The notes: generated by a model from the sequence alone, not told the origin. A DNA stretch of 64,000 nt from Synechococcus sp. ROS8604 (GCF_014279655.1 NZ_CP047946.1:434001-498000), one strand, 5' to 3'; positions 37,162 through 45,963 are shown, counted from the stretch's first letter. Made by a program: numbers and translations.

Positions 37162-38084
37162 TGATTCACTCCTGGACGTTTGGCTTTCTTCCCTCTTTGG
37201 CTGCCGTGCATCAAGCTGGCGCCATCGGCTTAGCTGTTGATGGTGCGGTGCTGTGGTTGCTCACCCACGTACAAAGCCTCTTCGACGTCGTCAATGCTGG
37301 AGTCCTGTCGCTTGCTGTCTGGATTGAGCAAGTGCTCCGAGCACCTTCACCATGGAGTTTTGCTCTGATCGTGGCTGGTCTTGGCCTCTGGCGAGTGAGC
37401 GGTGGATTTGCGTTGTTCGCACTGCTCGGTTTGAACTTGGTCCTGGCGATGGGCCTTTGGGACCCGATGATCTCCACCCTTGCCCTCGTGTTGGCGGCGT
37501 CATTCCTGGCCTTGCTGCTTGGTCTGCCGATGGGGGTGTTGTCAGCTCGTTTGCCATGGGTTTGGCGGCTGCTTCGGCCTTGTTTAGACCTGATGCAGAC
37601 CATGCCTGCTTTTGTTTACCTGATTCCAGCAGTGATGTTGTTCAGCACAGGCGCTGTTCCGGCGATCATCGCCACCTTGGTCTTTGCGATGCCTCCCGTG
37701 GTCCGTCTGACCCATCTCGGACTTCGTCAGGTCCCCTTGGATCTGATGGAGGCTGGGCGTGCCTTTGGCTGCAGTGAGTTGCAATTGCTCTGGAAGGTGC
37801 AGATGCCAAGTGCGTTGCCCACGGTGATGAGTGGGGTCAATCAAACGATCATGTTGGCTTTGTCGATGGTGGTGATTGCCTCAATGATTGGAGGTGGTGG
37901 CCTCGGCGACGTCGTGCTGCGCGGGATTCAGCAACTGGATGTGGGCCTTGGTTTTGAGGGTGGGATAGCGGTTGTGATTCTTGCGGTCATCCTCGATCGA
38001 CTCAGTCAGAGCTTGATGCTGGAGGGTGAGAGAACGGTGGAAGCGCGCTCCCGCCGCTGGCGCTCGCTATGGAGAACACCATGA
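37161..38084 (+). CDS. proW: Glycine betaine/proline ABC transporter permease
   Basis: Started at GTG 37161 the protein has 307 residues and six to seven membrane spans. The permease EAA-type loop is seen in LMEAGRAFGCSELQLLWKVQMPSALPTVMSGV, here described in parts: EAGRAFGCSE and KVQMPSALP. FVYLIPAVMLFSTG and MIGGGGLGDVVLRGIQQLDV are also characteristic of ProW. A longer frame to 37101 would overlap the proV end and shows no similarity. It overlaps proX by four bases. Confidence 0.93.
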   Translation: MIHSWTFGFLPSLAAVHQAGAIGLAVDGAVLWLLTHVQSLFDVVNAGVLSLAVWIEQVLRAPSPWSFALIVAGLGLWRVSGGFALFALLGLNLVLAMGLWDPMISTLALVLAASFLALLLGLPMGVLSARLPWVWRLLRPCLDLMQTMPAFVYLIPAVMLFSTGAVPAIIATLVFAMPPVVRLTHLGLRQVPLDLMEAGRAFGCSELQLLWKVQMPSALPTVMSGVNQTIMLALSMVVIASMIGGGGLGDVVLRGIQQLDVGLGFEGGIAVVILAVILDRLSQSLMLEGERTVEARSRRWRSLWRTP

Positions 38085-39073
38085 CCGCTCCCCTTTGGCG
38101 CCGACGTGCTGTTTTGCTGTCCGGCCTTGGCTTAGCGGCGGCTTCCCTCTCCAGTCAGGTGCGCTTGAGCTGGCAGCGCCAGGCCGACTCGACAGCATCC
38201 ACCACATCCTCAACCACGTCTTCCACGCAACAAGACTTGGCCTCACAAGCGGGCACTGGGACCTCTCCATCGAGTGTCACGGGGCCGTTGCGCTTGGGAT
38301 GGTCTCCATGGGCTGATGCGGAAGTGATGAGTTTGATCGCTCAGCGAGTGATTCAACAGGCTTACAACCTTCCCGTGGAACGGGTCATGGCCGACATCGG
38401 CATTCAATACGCCTCTGTAGCGCGAGGAGATCTCGACCTGATGTTGATGGCCTGGTTGCCGTTAACGCACAAGGACTATTGGACTCGCGTGCGCGACCGG
38501 GTGCTTGATTTCGGCTCGATGTATTCCGGCCGTCTTGGTTGGGTGGTCCCTGATTATGTGGATGCCGCGGAGGTTCGCTCGATCACTGATTTGCGAAATC
38601 CTGAAGTGGCGGCGCGTTTCCAAAACACCGTTCAAGGCATTGATCCAGGTTCAGGCCTGAATCAGGCCTCTGAGCGAGCACTGCTTGATTACAACTTGAC
38701 TGACATGCGTTTGGTTGCGTCCAGCAGCGCCGCCATGACGGCGGTTCTTGATAAGGCGATCCGTGAGCGTCGTTGGGTGATGGTCACGAGTTGGACTCCC
38801 CATTGGATGTTTGCTCGCTACAAGCTCCGCTTTTTGGAAGACCCTCAGCTCGTGTTTGGAGGTGTGGAGTGGATTCATGCTCTGGGCCGACAGGGCTTGG
38901 ATCGCGACCATTCAGACCTGGCCGCCTTCCTATCGCGTTTTCAGATTCCTGATCGTGAACTGTCTGATTTGCTGCTCATGGCCAATGAGCGATCGGCACC
39001 CGAGGCGGTCGAGGATTACCTCGATCGCCATCCTGCCCGCATTCGCTACTGGACAACGGGGATGATCGGCTGA
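38081..39073 (+). CDS. proX: Glycine betaine-binding protein of the ABC transporter
   Basis: The protein has 330 residues from ATG 38081, which overlaps the proW stop (ATGA); ATG 38069 is an alternative. The N-terminal RRRAVLLSGLGLAAASLSSQ looks like a twin-arginine-like or Sec signal, followed by a Ser/Thr-rich linker (STASTTSSTTSSTQQ). The binding domain begins LRLGWSPWADAEVMSLIAQR, with DLDLMLMAWLPLTHKDYW and VMVTSWTPHWMFARYKLRFL; the tryptophans would form the quaternary-ammonium cage. It captures betaine in the periplasm for ProVW. Confidence 0.9.
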   Translation: MTAPLWRRRAVLLSGLGLAAASLSSQVRLSWQRQADSTASTTSSTTSSTQQDLASQAGTGTSPSSVTGPLRLGWSPWADAEVMSLIAQRVIQQAYNLPVERVMADIGIQYASVARGDLDLMLMAWLPLTHKDYWTRVRDRVLDFGSMYSGRLGWVVPDYVDAAEVRSITDLRNPEVAARFQNTVQGIDPGSGLNQASERALLDYNLTDMRLVASSSAAMTAVLDKAIRERRWVMVTSWTPHWMFARYKLRFLEDPQLVFGGVEWIHALGRQGLDRDHSDLAAFLSRFQIPDRELSDLLLMANERSAPEAVEDYLDRHPARIRYWTTGMIG

Positions 39074-39089
39074 CGCGCAGACGCTGGAT

Positions 39090-40373
39090 TCAGGCTGCTG
39101 CTGCGGGACGTCTTGGTGGGCAGGCCATCAGGGGGCGATGGTGATGACGTCGTGGCGTTCTGTTAGAAGCTGCAGGAAGGGTTCGTTGCTGGCCTGCTTC
39201 GGCGAGGTCGGCTTGCAACCGTTCCGTGCAGCACAGCAACCTCGACCAGCTCGGTAGCTGATGGGCCACAGGTGCTGCCATCAACTCCTCAACTTTTGGA
39301 CGTAACAACGTTGCGAAGCTCTGGACAGCAAGCTCTTCGCTGTGTCGGTTGTAAGGAAGACGATTGATGGCTGAATCCAGTCCAAACTGCTGGACACGGT
39401 CTTCGCCTACACGCCGGAACAGCACTTCGAGTGTGGGGATCTGGTCTGGAGACAACATCCGACCTTCATGCTCCATCAGTCCACGAAGCACCGTGGCAAA
39501 AATCTCACCGGCCATGCGCTGCAACCCCTCTGAGGGAGTATTGCCAAGGGTTTTGTGCTTGTGATCAAACAGTCCGAGATCCACTTGGGCGATGCGTCGA
39601 GGCGCCACATGGCGATACACCTCTGAAAGCAAGCCGATCTCGAGTCCCCAGTCGGAAGGAATGCGCAAATTCATGGCGAGATCCCTTGTGAACGCGAATT
39701 CGCCGGCTAAGGGGTAGCGAAATGATTGGAGATAGCGCAAATACGGCATGGGGCCAAAGATCTGCTCCAGGCTGGTGAGGAGTGGACCGACAAACAGGCG
39801 TGTCGCTCGTCCATGGAGCGATTGGGTCTCGAGAGAAAGGCGGCTGTAGAACGCTTTTACATAGGCCACACCGAGCGAGGGATCCAGCAACGGTCGCAGC
39901 ATCCGTTCTGGGTAGGCCGGAGAAAAGGTGCGGATGTCGGCATCGAAGAGTCCAACAATCTCAGCGTTTCTGCATGCCACACCAAGCCCCTGCCATACAG
40001 CCCAGCCTTTCCCAGGTGGTCCGGTCACATTGAGGCCAAGGGTCTGCAGTGACTGAAGTGATTCGGCAACGGCGGGGCCATTCGTCCAGTGGACGCGCAC
40101 AGGAAATGGCATGTCAGCAAAGAAAGCTTCCGCTGCGGCGACATCGTCGCTGGTCTCAGCGGATAAGGCGATCACGAGTTCCTGCAGTCCGCTTAGCTCC
40201 GAAAGAACCTCACGGATGAGCCTGAGCGCAGGACGGCTGAATTCCTCCATGAGGCACGGGATCAGCAAGGACGTGGGGCGTTGTCTCAGCTGACCTTGAA
40301 AGTCTGAGCGATCCAGCTTCCCGAGTCCGTAATCATGAATCGTGGCGATTAATCCCTGCTGAAAATCCATGCG
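39090..40373 (-). CDS. gpgS: Glucosyl-3-phosphoglycerate synthase, 3' end probably frameshifted
   Basis: The GT-A glycosyltransferase makes glucosyl-3-phosphoglycerate from NDP-glucose and 3-phosphoglycerate. ATG 40373 (MDFQQGLIATIHDYGLGKL) is preferred over longer frames that cover the opposite gene. Visible are TSLLIPCLMEEFSRPALRLI, VGLFDADIRTFSP with the DxD metal site, and the GEFAFTRDLAMNLRIPSDWG region. The last 35 codons (from about 39200 down to 39090) are Arg/Pro/Ala/His-rich with unusual codons; in the +1 frame the sequence reads ASNEPFLQLLTERHDVITIA and stops at 39128, which looks native. A frameshift near 39190-39215 is likely. Confidence 0.85.
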   Translation of the reverse strand, partial: RMDFQQGLIATIHDYGLGKLDRSDFQGQLRQRPTSLLIPCLMEEFSRPALRLIREVLSELSGLQELVIALSAETSDDVAAAEAFFADMPFPVRVHWTNGPAVAESLQSLQTLGLNVTGPPGKGWAVWQGLGVACRNAEIVGLFDADIRTFSPAYPERMLRPLLDPSLGVAYVKAFYSRLSLETQSLHGRATRLFVGPLLTSLEQIFGPMPYLRYLQSFRYPLAGEFAFTRDLAMNLRIPSDWGLEIGLLSEVYRHVAPRRIAQVDLGLFDHKHKTLGNTPSEGLQRMAGEIFATVLRGLMEHEGRMLSPDQIPTLEVLFRRVGEDRVQQFGLDSAINRLPYNRHSEELAVQSFATLLRPKVEELMAAPVAHQLPSWSRLLCCTERLQADLAEAGQQRTLPAASNRTPRRHHHRPLMACPPRRPAAAA

Positions 40374-40452
40374 GTGATCAATGCGACAACAATTTTCGGA
40401 GCTCTGTTCCATACCTGTTGCACTTGGCAAAGGCATGGTGTCGAAGCAATTA

Positions 40453-42201
40453 ATGGCGCATGAGTGGTTGCCATCGCTTCTGACGGAACTCTATGAACAC
40501 CATTCTTCGGAGGATCTCAATCGCTTGTCGTCGCAATTGCTGCATTCCGAGCGGTCCGCCTCAGCGATTCCCGTTTCAGAGACGGTGGATGCTGGGATTG
40601 CGGATGGAACGGCAACGGGCGCGCGTTGGGATTCCTCGAGTTGTGTGTTGATTGCCTATGCCGATTCGGTGATTGCCGATGACCAGCCAGGACTCCGTTG
40701 TTTACAGGCGCTTCTGCATCGCCACTTCCAAGGACTCTCATCGGTTGTGCACGTGCTGCCCTTTTTGTGTGCCACGAGTGATGGAGGCTTTGCCGTTGCC
40801 AGTCATGAGCAGATTGACCAACGCTTCGGTGATTGGAATGACCTGGCCGCGTTGGCTGAAGGTCGCCAGTTGATGGCTGATTTGGTTCTCAATCACATTT
40901 CCGCGTCCCACCCCTGGGTTCGGGCTTTTTTGAAGGGAGAACAACCTGGAGCGCGATGTGTGTTGGCTGCGGCTCCCAACCCTTGTTGGGACAACGTGGT
41001 GCGCCCCCGTAGTTCGGCTCTATTCACCACGCTGGCGACAGATCGTGGTCCAGAAATGGTCTGGACCACGTTTGGGCCCGACCAAGTGGATGTGAACTGG
41101 CGAGAGCCTGAAGTGTTGCTTGGATTCACCCGGCTGCTCGATCTTTTCTGCCGTTATGGCGTCCAATGGTTGCGCCTGGATGCTGTGGGGTTTGTTTGGA
41201 AACAGCCTTTTACGGATTGCATCCATCAGCCTCAGGCCCACCGCTTGGTTGAAGTGTTGCGCCTTCTCTTGGAATCGCGATGTCCGCAGGGGGTGGTGGT
41301 GACGGAAACGAATGTTCCCGAGCAGGAAAATCTCTCTTATCTGACCACTGGCGCTGAAGCGCACCTCGCCTACAACTTTCCCTTCCCCCCCCTTGTTCTC
41401 GAGGCCTGTCTCAGTCGTCGTGCGGATCTGCTGAATGCCTGGCTGGCGCGTTGGCCCCAGCTCCCTGAGGGGACAGGCCTGCTCAACTTCACGGCCTGTC
41501 ATGACGGGATTGGTTTGCGGCCCCTCGAAGGATTAATGGAATCGGATCGATTGCTCCAGTTGTTGAAGCAATGCGAGCAGCGGGGTGGTTTGGTGAGTCA
41601 CCGGCGATTGGCCGATGGGCTGGAGGTTCCCTATGAAATCAACATCAGCTGGTGGAGTGCCATGGCGGCTCCAGGGCGGGATCCATCGCACCATCAACGA
41701 GCACGATTTTTGTTGACGCAGTTGCTGCTGCTGACGGTTCCCGGCGTGCCCGCGTTCTACCTGCCGGCCTTACTGGCAACCCCCAATGACAACGCTCGCT
41801 TTCGCCTCAGCGGTCATCGCCGTGATCTCAACCGCCCTCAGTTTCAACGCGACCGTCTAGAGCGTTTGTTGGCTGATCCCGAAAGCGATACCAATCAGGT
41901 GGTGGCGTCGTTGCAACAAGCGATGGCGGTCCGTCGTGGGCAGGCGGCGTTAGATCCCTTTGCCCCGATGAAGGTCCTGAGTGAAGACCGCTCGGATGTG
42001 GTGATTCTGCAGAGGGGAGAAGGGGCAAGCATGCTGTTTGCGATTCACAATTTCAGTGATGTTCGCCTTAGCTTCCCTTTGAGCATGCTTGCTGAGTCCA
42101 CAGGGTCTGTTTGGCATGACGTCTTGAATGGGCACTCTCTCGTTGCGGGCCAAACGGCTCTCGACCTTGAGCCGTTTGCAGTGCATTGGTTGATTCGATG
42201 A
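40453..42201 (+). CDS. GH13 sucrose phosphorylase-like enzyme, possibly glucosylglycerate phosphorylase
   Basis: From ATG 40453 the protein is 582 residues (ATG 40435 also possible). It has the four GH13 regions: MADLVLNH, the nucleophile WLRLDAVGF with Asp243, the acid/base VVTETNV with Glu285, and TACHDGIG with Asp351. The layout is that of subfamily GH13_18 (sucrose, sucrose-6-phosphate and glucosylglycerate phosphorylases). Its place between gpgS and the phosphatase gene suggests it acts on glucosylglycerate rather than sucrose; this is inference. It diverges from gpgS and overlaps the next gene by four bases. Confidence 0.82.
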   Translation: MAHEWLPSLLTELYEHHSSEDLNRLSSQLLHSERSASAIPVSETVDAGIADGTATGARWDSSSCVLIAYADSVIADDQPGLRCLQALLHRHFQGLSSVVHVLPFLCATSDGGFAVASHEQIDQRFGDWNDLAALAEGRQLMADLVLNHISASHPWVRAFLKGEQPGARCVLAAAPNPCWDNVVRPRSSALFTTLATDRGPEMVWTTFGPDQVDVNWREPEVLLGFTRLLDLFCRYGVQWLRLDAVGFVWKQPFTDCIHQPQAHRLVEVLRLLLESRCPQGVVVTETNVPEQENLSYLTTGAEAHLAYNFPFPPLVLEACLSRRADLLNAWLARWPQLPEGTGLLNFTACHDGIGLRPLEGLMESDRLLQLLKQCEQRGGLVSHRRLADGLEVPYEINISWWSAMAAPGRDPSHHQRARFLLTQLLLLTVPGVPAFYLPALLATPNDNARFRLSGHRRDLNRPQFQRDRLERLLADPESDTNQVVASLQQAMAVRRGQAALDPFAPMKVLSEDRSDVVILQRGEGASMLFAIHNFSDVRLSFPLSMLAESTGSVWHDVLNGHSLVAGQTALDLEPFAVHWLIR

Positions 42202-43007
42202 ATAAAACAGAGTCTCTGTCTTCCACTCCCTGGTGGGTTGTCACCGATCTCGATGGGACCTTGATGGACCATGCCTACAACTGGGCGCCGGCACGGGAGG
42301 CAATTCGTGGCTTGCAGATGCAGGGAATTCCCGTGATTCCGTGTACGAGCAAAACAGCTGAGGAGGTGAAAAGTTTTAGGGCTGCAGCTGGTTTGAAGGA
42401 CCCATTCATTGTTGAAAACGGAGGGGCCGTTCATGGGGAAACGAGCGATGGCGAGTCATGGGAGCTGGCGCTGGGATGCCCTATTGCTGAGCTTCGTCCG
42501 GTCTTGCGTGAGCTTGCCGAGTTGCTCAGTGAGCCGTTGCAACCCATCGATGCACTCTCAGATCAGGAGGCATTCGACCTGCTCGGTTTGCAGGGCGAAG
42601 CGCTGCAGTTGGCTTGCACGAGGCGTTGGAGTTTGCCATTTGTTCCTCCTTCCGCTTCTGCGCGGCAACGGTTGCCAGACCTTGCCAACCGGCTTGGTTT
42701 TGCAGTTGTTCAGGGCAATCGCATGAGTCATCTGCTCGGCGCAGAGGTCAGCAAGGGTCGAGCCCTCGAGGTTTTGAAGCAGCACAGGGGTGGCGCTCCC
42801 GTGCGGGTGCTCGCCCTGGGGGACTCACCCAACGACGAGCCCCTCCTTGAAGCGGGTGATCTTTCCGTTGTGGTGCCTGGTTCGAATGGCCCCCATCCGG
42901 TCTTTGCTGACGCCATCGCTCAAGGCCGCTATCAGTTGGCGCAGGCTTGCCATGCTCAGGGCTGGGCTCAGGCGGTTTTTCAGTACGTTCTCAATGAATC
43001 GTGCTGA
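42198..43007 (+). CDS. Glucosyl-3-phosphoglycerate phosphatase (MPGP-like HAD)
   Basis: The 269-residue HAD hydrolase starts at ATG 42198, overlapping the GH13 stop. Motif I VTDLDGTLMDH, motif II VIPCTSKTAEE, the later KGRALEVL and motif IV LALGDSPNDEPLLEAGD identify the Cof-like mannosyl/glucosyl-3-phosphoglycerate phosphatase group. It would dephosphorylate the GpgS product to glucosylglycerate, a compatible solute that accumulates under salt stress and nitrogen limitation. The pairing with gpgS supports this strongly. Confidence 0.85.
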   Translation: MNKTESLSSTPWWVVTDLDGTLMDHAYNWAPAREAIRGLQMQGIPVIPCTSKTAEEVKSFRAAAGLKDPFIVENGGAVHGETSDGESWELALGCPIAELRPVLRELAELLSEPLQPIDALSDQEAFDLLGLQGEALQLACTRRWSLPFVPPSASARQRLPDLANRLGFAVVQGNRMSHLLGAEVSKGRALEVLKQHRGGAPVRVLALGDSPNDEPLLEAGDLSVVVPGSNGPHPVFADAIAQGRYQLAQACHAQGWAQAVFQYVLNESC

Positions 43008-43096
43008 TCCTGAACACCTCACACGTTTCCTCAAAGACCGCGTGAATCTCTCTCCAAATCGGGAGCAGACTTGATCAGAGGAATGATCAGGGACTG

Positions 43097-43519
43097 ATGA
43101 CAGCGATTCAATGTCGATACACCGGTGATTTGCATTGCACCGCTCAGCACGGACCGTCAGGGTCCGTCTTGAACACAGATGCACCCACTGATCATGATGG
43201 TCTTGGCGAAAGCTTTTCGCCAACGGACCTGCTGGCGACAGCCCTTGGAACCTGCCTTTTGACCATCATGGGGATCACTGCACGGCGCCGCGGCTGGGAC
43301 CTCGCCGATGCCTCAGTGATCGTTGAAAAAACAATGACAAGCGAGGGACCACGGCGCATTCAAAGGCTTGAAGCTCAGATCACTCTGCCTGTCTCCCTGA
43401 GTCAGCAACAGAAGGCCTTGTTGAAGCGCGTCGCAAATGATTGCCCCGTGAAACGAAATCTCGACTCTTCAATGACAATTGATTTGATCTGGAGCGATGC
43501 CAGTCCCACGGCCGATTAG
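43097..43519 (+). CDS. OsmC-family protein
   Basis: The 140-residue protein has the OsmC/Ohr fold signature: SFSPTDLLATALGTCLLTIMG with the reactive Cys in GTCLL near 54, and a C-terminal VANDCPVKRNLDSS with the second Cys. The cysteine pair reduces organic hydroperoxides in this family. The domain lacks a thioredoxin partner gene nearby. Start ATG 43097 is 89 bases from the phosphatase stop. Confidence 0.88.
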   Translation: MTAIQCRYTGDLHCTAQHGPSGSVLNTDAPTDHDGLGESFSPTDLLATALGTCLLTIMGITARRRGWDLADASVIVEKTMTSEGPRRIQRLEAQITLPVSLSQQQKALLKRVANDCPVKRNLDSSMTIDLIWSDASPTAD

Positions 43520-43555
43520 TTGATTTAGCAACGCCAACGAGGCGAGGAGGTTTCG

Positions 43556-44041
43556 ATGAGACTCCAATTCATCCCGATTCACGTCTTTCGCGAAACACCG
43601 GCTGTCACCTTTTTTGATGCCGGTGTGTCCGGAACCAACGGAACAGATGTTGTGGTTCACCGGGGTGCGGCCACGTCACCACCCGATGCCAATGGATTTG
43701 AGCAGTACTACGTCCATCAGCATCAGGTGGACCACAACTTGGTGCTCGAGGGACAACGCACCTTCATCCTCTTGAATCCTGCTTGGGACCAGTCCCATCA
43801 CGTCATTCATTTGATTCGGGAGATGGGTGCGCTTCAGATACCGGTAGGCACCTATCACCGCTCAACGTCCGGTGAAACCGGGAGCATGGTGTTGAACCAA
43901 TCGCTGCGTGATCCCGAATTTGATTTCAAAACTGAGTTCATTCCTGTGAGTTTGGAGGCTCGTGAAGACCTCCGTCAGGCAAAAGCGTCTATCCCATGGG
44001 TTTGGAGTTGGAAAGACGGCCACATTTGCCGCTCGCACTGA
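43556..44041 (+). CDS. Conserved hypothetical, possible cupin-like protein
   Basis: The 161-residue protein has no membrane segment or signal. The central YYVHQHQVDHNLVLEG, then RTFILLNPAWDQSHHVIHL and VGTYHRSTSGETGSMVLNQS, has the HxH..H spacing and beta-strand pattern of a cupin or sugar-isomerase-like barrel, but I cannot name a family. It starts 37 bases after the OsmC gene and converges on the last psbA copy; its stop touches the left edge of the psbA repeat. Confidence 0.7.
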   Translation: MRLQFIPIHVFRETPAVTFFDAGVSGTNGTDVVVHRGAATSPPDANGFEQYYVHQHQVDHNLVLEGQRTFILLNPAWDQSHHVIHLIREMGALQIPVGTYHRSTSGETGSMVLNQSLRDPEFDFKTEFIPVSLEAREDLRQAKASIPWVWSWKDGHICRSH

Positions 44042-44104
44042 GGCGTCCTTGTTTGTTTGTTGTTGAGGACCCAGCAATCAACAATCAAACTTTCCAATGC
44101 CAAC

Positions 44105-44132
44105 AAAAAAGCCCCCTCTTTGAGAGGGGGCT
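44105..44132 (-). terminator. Terminator of psbA copy 1
   Basis: AAGCCCCCTCT/AGAGGGGGCTT with a TTG loop is an 11-bp hairpin; on the minus strand it is followed by six T residues. It lies 40 bases after the psbA stop and also converges on the gene ending at 44041. Confidence 0.92.
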
Positions 44133-44171
44133 TCCTCGTTCAGTTGATCTGAACGTTGGATGGATTCCAGA

Positions 44172-45251
44172 TCAACCGATTGCAGGTGCTTGGAGAGCCA
44201 CAGGTGTGGACTCAGCAGCTGCCAGGTCGAGGGGGAAGTTATGAGCGTTGCGCTCGTGCATCACTTCCATACCAAGTCCAGCTCTGTTAAGAACATCGGC
44301 CCAGGTGTTCAGGACGCGGCCCTGACCATCAAGGATGGACTGGTTGAAGTTGAAGCCGTTCAGGTTGAAGGCCATGGTTGACACGCCAAGGGCGGTGAAC
44401 CAGATGCCGACAACAGGCCAGGCAGCAAGGAAGAAGTGAAGGCTACGGCTGTTGTTGAAGGAGGCGTATTGGAAGATCAAGCGACCGAAATAGCCGTGAG
44501 CTGCAACGATGTTGTAGGTCTCTTCTTCTTGGCCGAACTTGTAGCCGTAGTTCTGGGACTCGGTCTCGGTTGTTTCACGAACCAAGGAAGAGGTCACCAG
44601 TGAGCCGTGCATGGCGGAGAACAGTGAACCACCGAAAACACCAGCCACACCAAGCATGTGGAAGGGGTGCATCAGGATGTTGTGCTCAGCCTGGAAGACC
44701 AACATGTAGTTGAAGGTTCCAGAGATGCCCAGGGGCATGGCGTCAGAGAACGAACCCTGACCGAAGGGATAGACCAGGAAGACTGCAGATGCAGCAGCAA
44801 CAGGTGCGCTGTAGGCAACACAGATCCAAGGGCGCATGCCCAAGCGGTAGGAAAGTTCCCACTCACGTCCCATGTAGGCGTAGATGCCGATCAGGAAGTG
44901 GAACACAACCAGTTGGAAAGGACCGCCGTTGTAGAGCCACTCGTCGAGTGAAGCAGCTTCCCAGATGGGGTAGAAGTGCAAGCCGATGGCGTTGCTGGAA
45001 GGAACAACAGCACCAGAGATGATGTTGTTGCCATACATCAGAGAACCTGCAACAGGCTCGCGGATGCCGTCGATATCAACCGGAGGTGCGGCGATGAAAG
45101 CGACGATGAAGCAAGTGGTAGCGGCAAGCAGGGTGGGGATCATCAGAACACCGAACCAACCGACATAAAGACGGTTGTTGGTGGAGGTGACCCACTCACA
45201 GAACTGCTGCCAGCCGTTAGCGCCGGAGCGCTGCTGGATGGTGGTAGTCAT
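44172..45251 (-). CDS. psbA: Photosystem II D1 protein, copy 1 (D1:2 form)
   Basis: The 359-residue D1 subunit binds P680, pheophytin, QB and part of the Mn cluster. Five spans are visible; the residue at position 130 is Glu (MGREWELSY), the feature of the high-light D1:2 isoform that alters pheophytin hydrogen bonding. [20 protein letters not shown] contains His198, and the C-terminal extension after NFPLDLA (residues 345-359) would be removed by CtpA. The encoded protein is identical in the three copies. It is the last-transcribed copy in the array. Confidence 0.98.
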   Translation of the reverse strand: MTTTIQQRSGANGWQQFCEWVTSTNNRLYVGWFGVLMIPTLLAATTCFIVAFIAAPPVDIDGIREPVAGSLMYGNNIISGAVVPSSNAIGLHFYPIWEAASLDEWLYNGGPFQLVVFHFLIGIYAYMGREWELSYRLGMRPWICVAYSAPVAAASAVFLVYPFGQGSFSDAMPLGISGTFNYMLVFQAEHNILMHPFHMLGVAGVFGGSLFSAMHGSLVTSSLVRETTETESQNYGYKFGQEEETYNIVAAHGYFGRLIFQYASFNNSRSLHFFLAAWPVVGIWFTALGVSTMAFNLNGFNFNQSILDGQGRVLNTWADVLNRAGLGMEVMHERNAHNFPLDLAAAESTPVALQAPAIG

Positions 45252-45558
45252 GAGAACGGAAAAGAGCCTGTGGGACGAATCCCGGTGGCGAATAAAGAAG
45301 GTCGGTTAACCCGACAAAGGCAATGTAACGGAAGTTTGCGGAGCTGACACGGAATGGGCGCGGAGACTTTCTGATCCCTCCGATCAGCTCAGCTGATCAC
45401 GCTTGCCCTGGAGTGGGTTGATGGCCTGAAGGCGATGCCTGAAGCCAAGACCTGAGGGGCAGGGCGATGCTGGAGTCCTTGGCAAGCGGCCATAAAAAAA
45501 CACCACGCGCTGGTGGTGTGATCCTTGCCGATGGCAGCAAGGCGTTGAGCATCAGGGT
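45252..45558 (-). promoter_or_regulatory. 307-bp psbA copy 1 upstream region with promoter
   Basis: No gene is present. On the minus strand a core CCGCAAACTTCCGTTACA (45324-45341) is followed by TACATT (45322-45327) as a likely -10, giving a leader of about 60-65 bases. A short palindrome GTCGG-TTAAC-CCGAC (45301-45315) lies at the expected transcript start. The left part of the region carries the terminator of the gene at 45559. Confidence 0.6.
45494..45519 (-). terminator. Terminator after the 60-residue protein gene, copy 1
   Basis: ACACCAC (45500-45506) and GTGGTGT (45513-45519) form a 7-bp hairpin, with seven T residues after it on the minus strand (A-run 45494-45500). It separates the small gene from psbA copy 1, so the latter needs its own promoter. 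Confidence 0.85.
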
Positions 45559-45741
45559 TCAGATGGCTCCGGTGGCGGCCACCGGCTGCATCATGCCCCC
45601 ATCGCCATTGCCGAAATCATCATCATCTGAGTTTTCGTTGGGTTGGCTCAGGGCATAGGCCCCAATAAAAATGCTTCCAACGATGCTGATAACAAGTTGG
45701 AACGGAAAGTTGATGCTTTCAGAGACGACGTATTCGCCCAT
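45559..45741 (-). CDS. 60-residue single-span Asp-rich protein, copy 1
   Basis: The protein starts at ATG 45741 (a TTG one codon earlier is ignored). It has a short polar N-terminus (MGEYVVSESI), one membrane span at about 13-31, then NENSDDDDFGNGDGGMM with four consecutive Asp and a hydrophobic end. I do not recognise a family. It lies 155 bases downstream of the psbA copy 2 terminator and upstream of psbA copy 1, on the same strand. An identical copy is at 47351-47533. Both are inside the psbA repeat. Confidence 0.7.
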   Translation of the reverse strand: MGEYVVSESINFPFQLVISIVGSIFIGAYALSQPNENSDDDDFGNGDGGMMQPVAATGAI

Positions 45742-45896
45742 CAATGAATCTCTGTTACTTTTCTAAATATAGTCGTGAAGCCTGGTTTTGTCAGCTGATT
45801 AGTCAGTTTTTTCAACTGGAATAGGAGAGATTTGGCGTCCTTGTTTGTTTGTTGTTGAGGACCCAGCAATCAACAATCAAACTTTCCAATGCCAAC

Positions 45897-45924
45897 AAAA
45901 AAGCCCCCTCTTTGAGAGGGGGCT
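45897..45924 (-). terminator. Terminator of psbA copy 2
   Basis: It is identical to the copy 1 terminator, an 11-bp GC-rich hairpin followed by six T residues on the minus strand. Confidence 0.92.
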
Positions 45925-45963
45925 TCCTCGTTCAGTTGATCTGAACGTTGGGGAGATTCCAGA

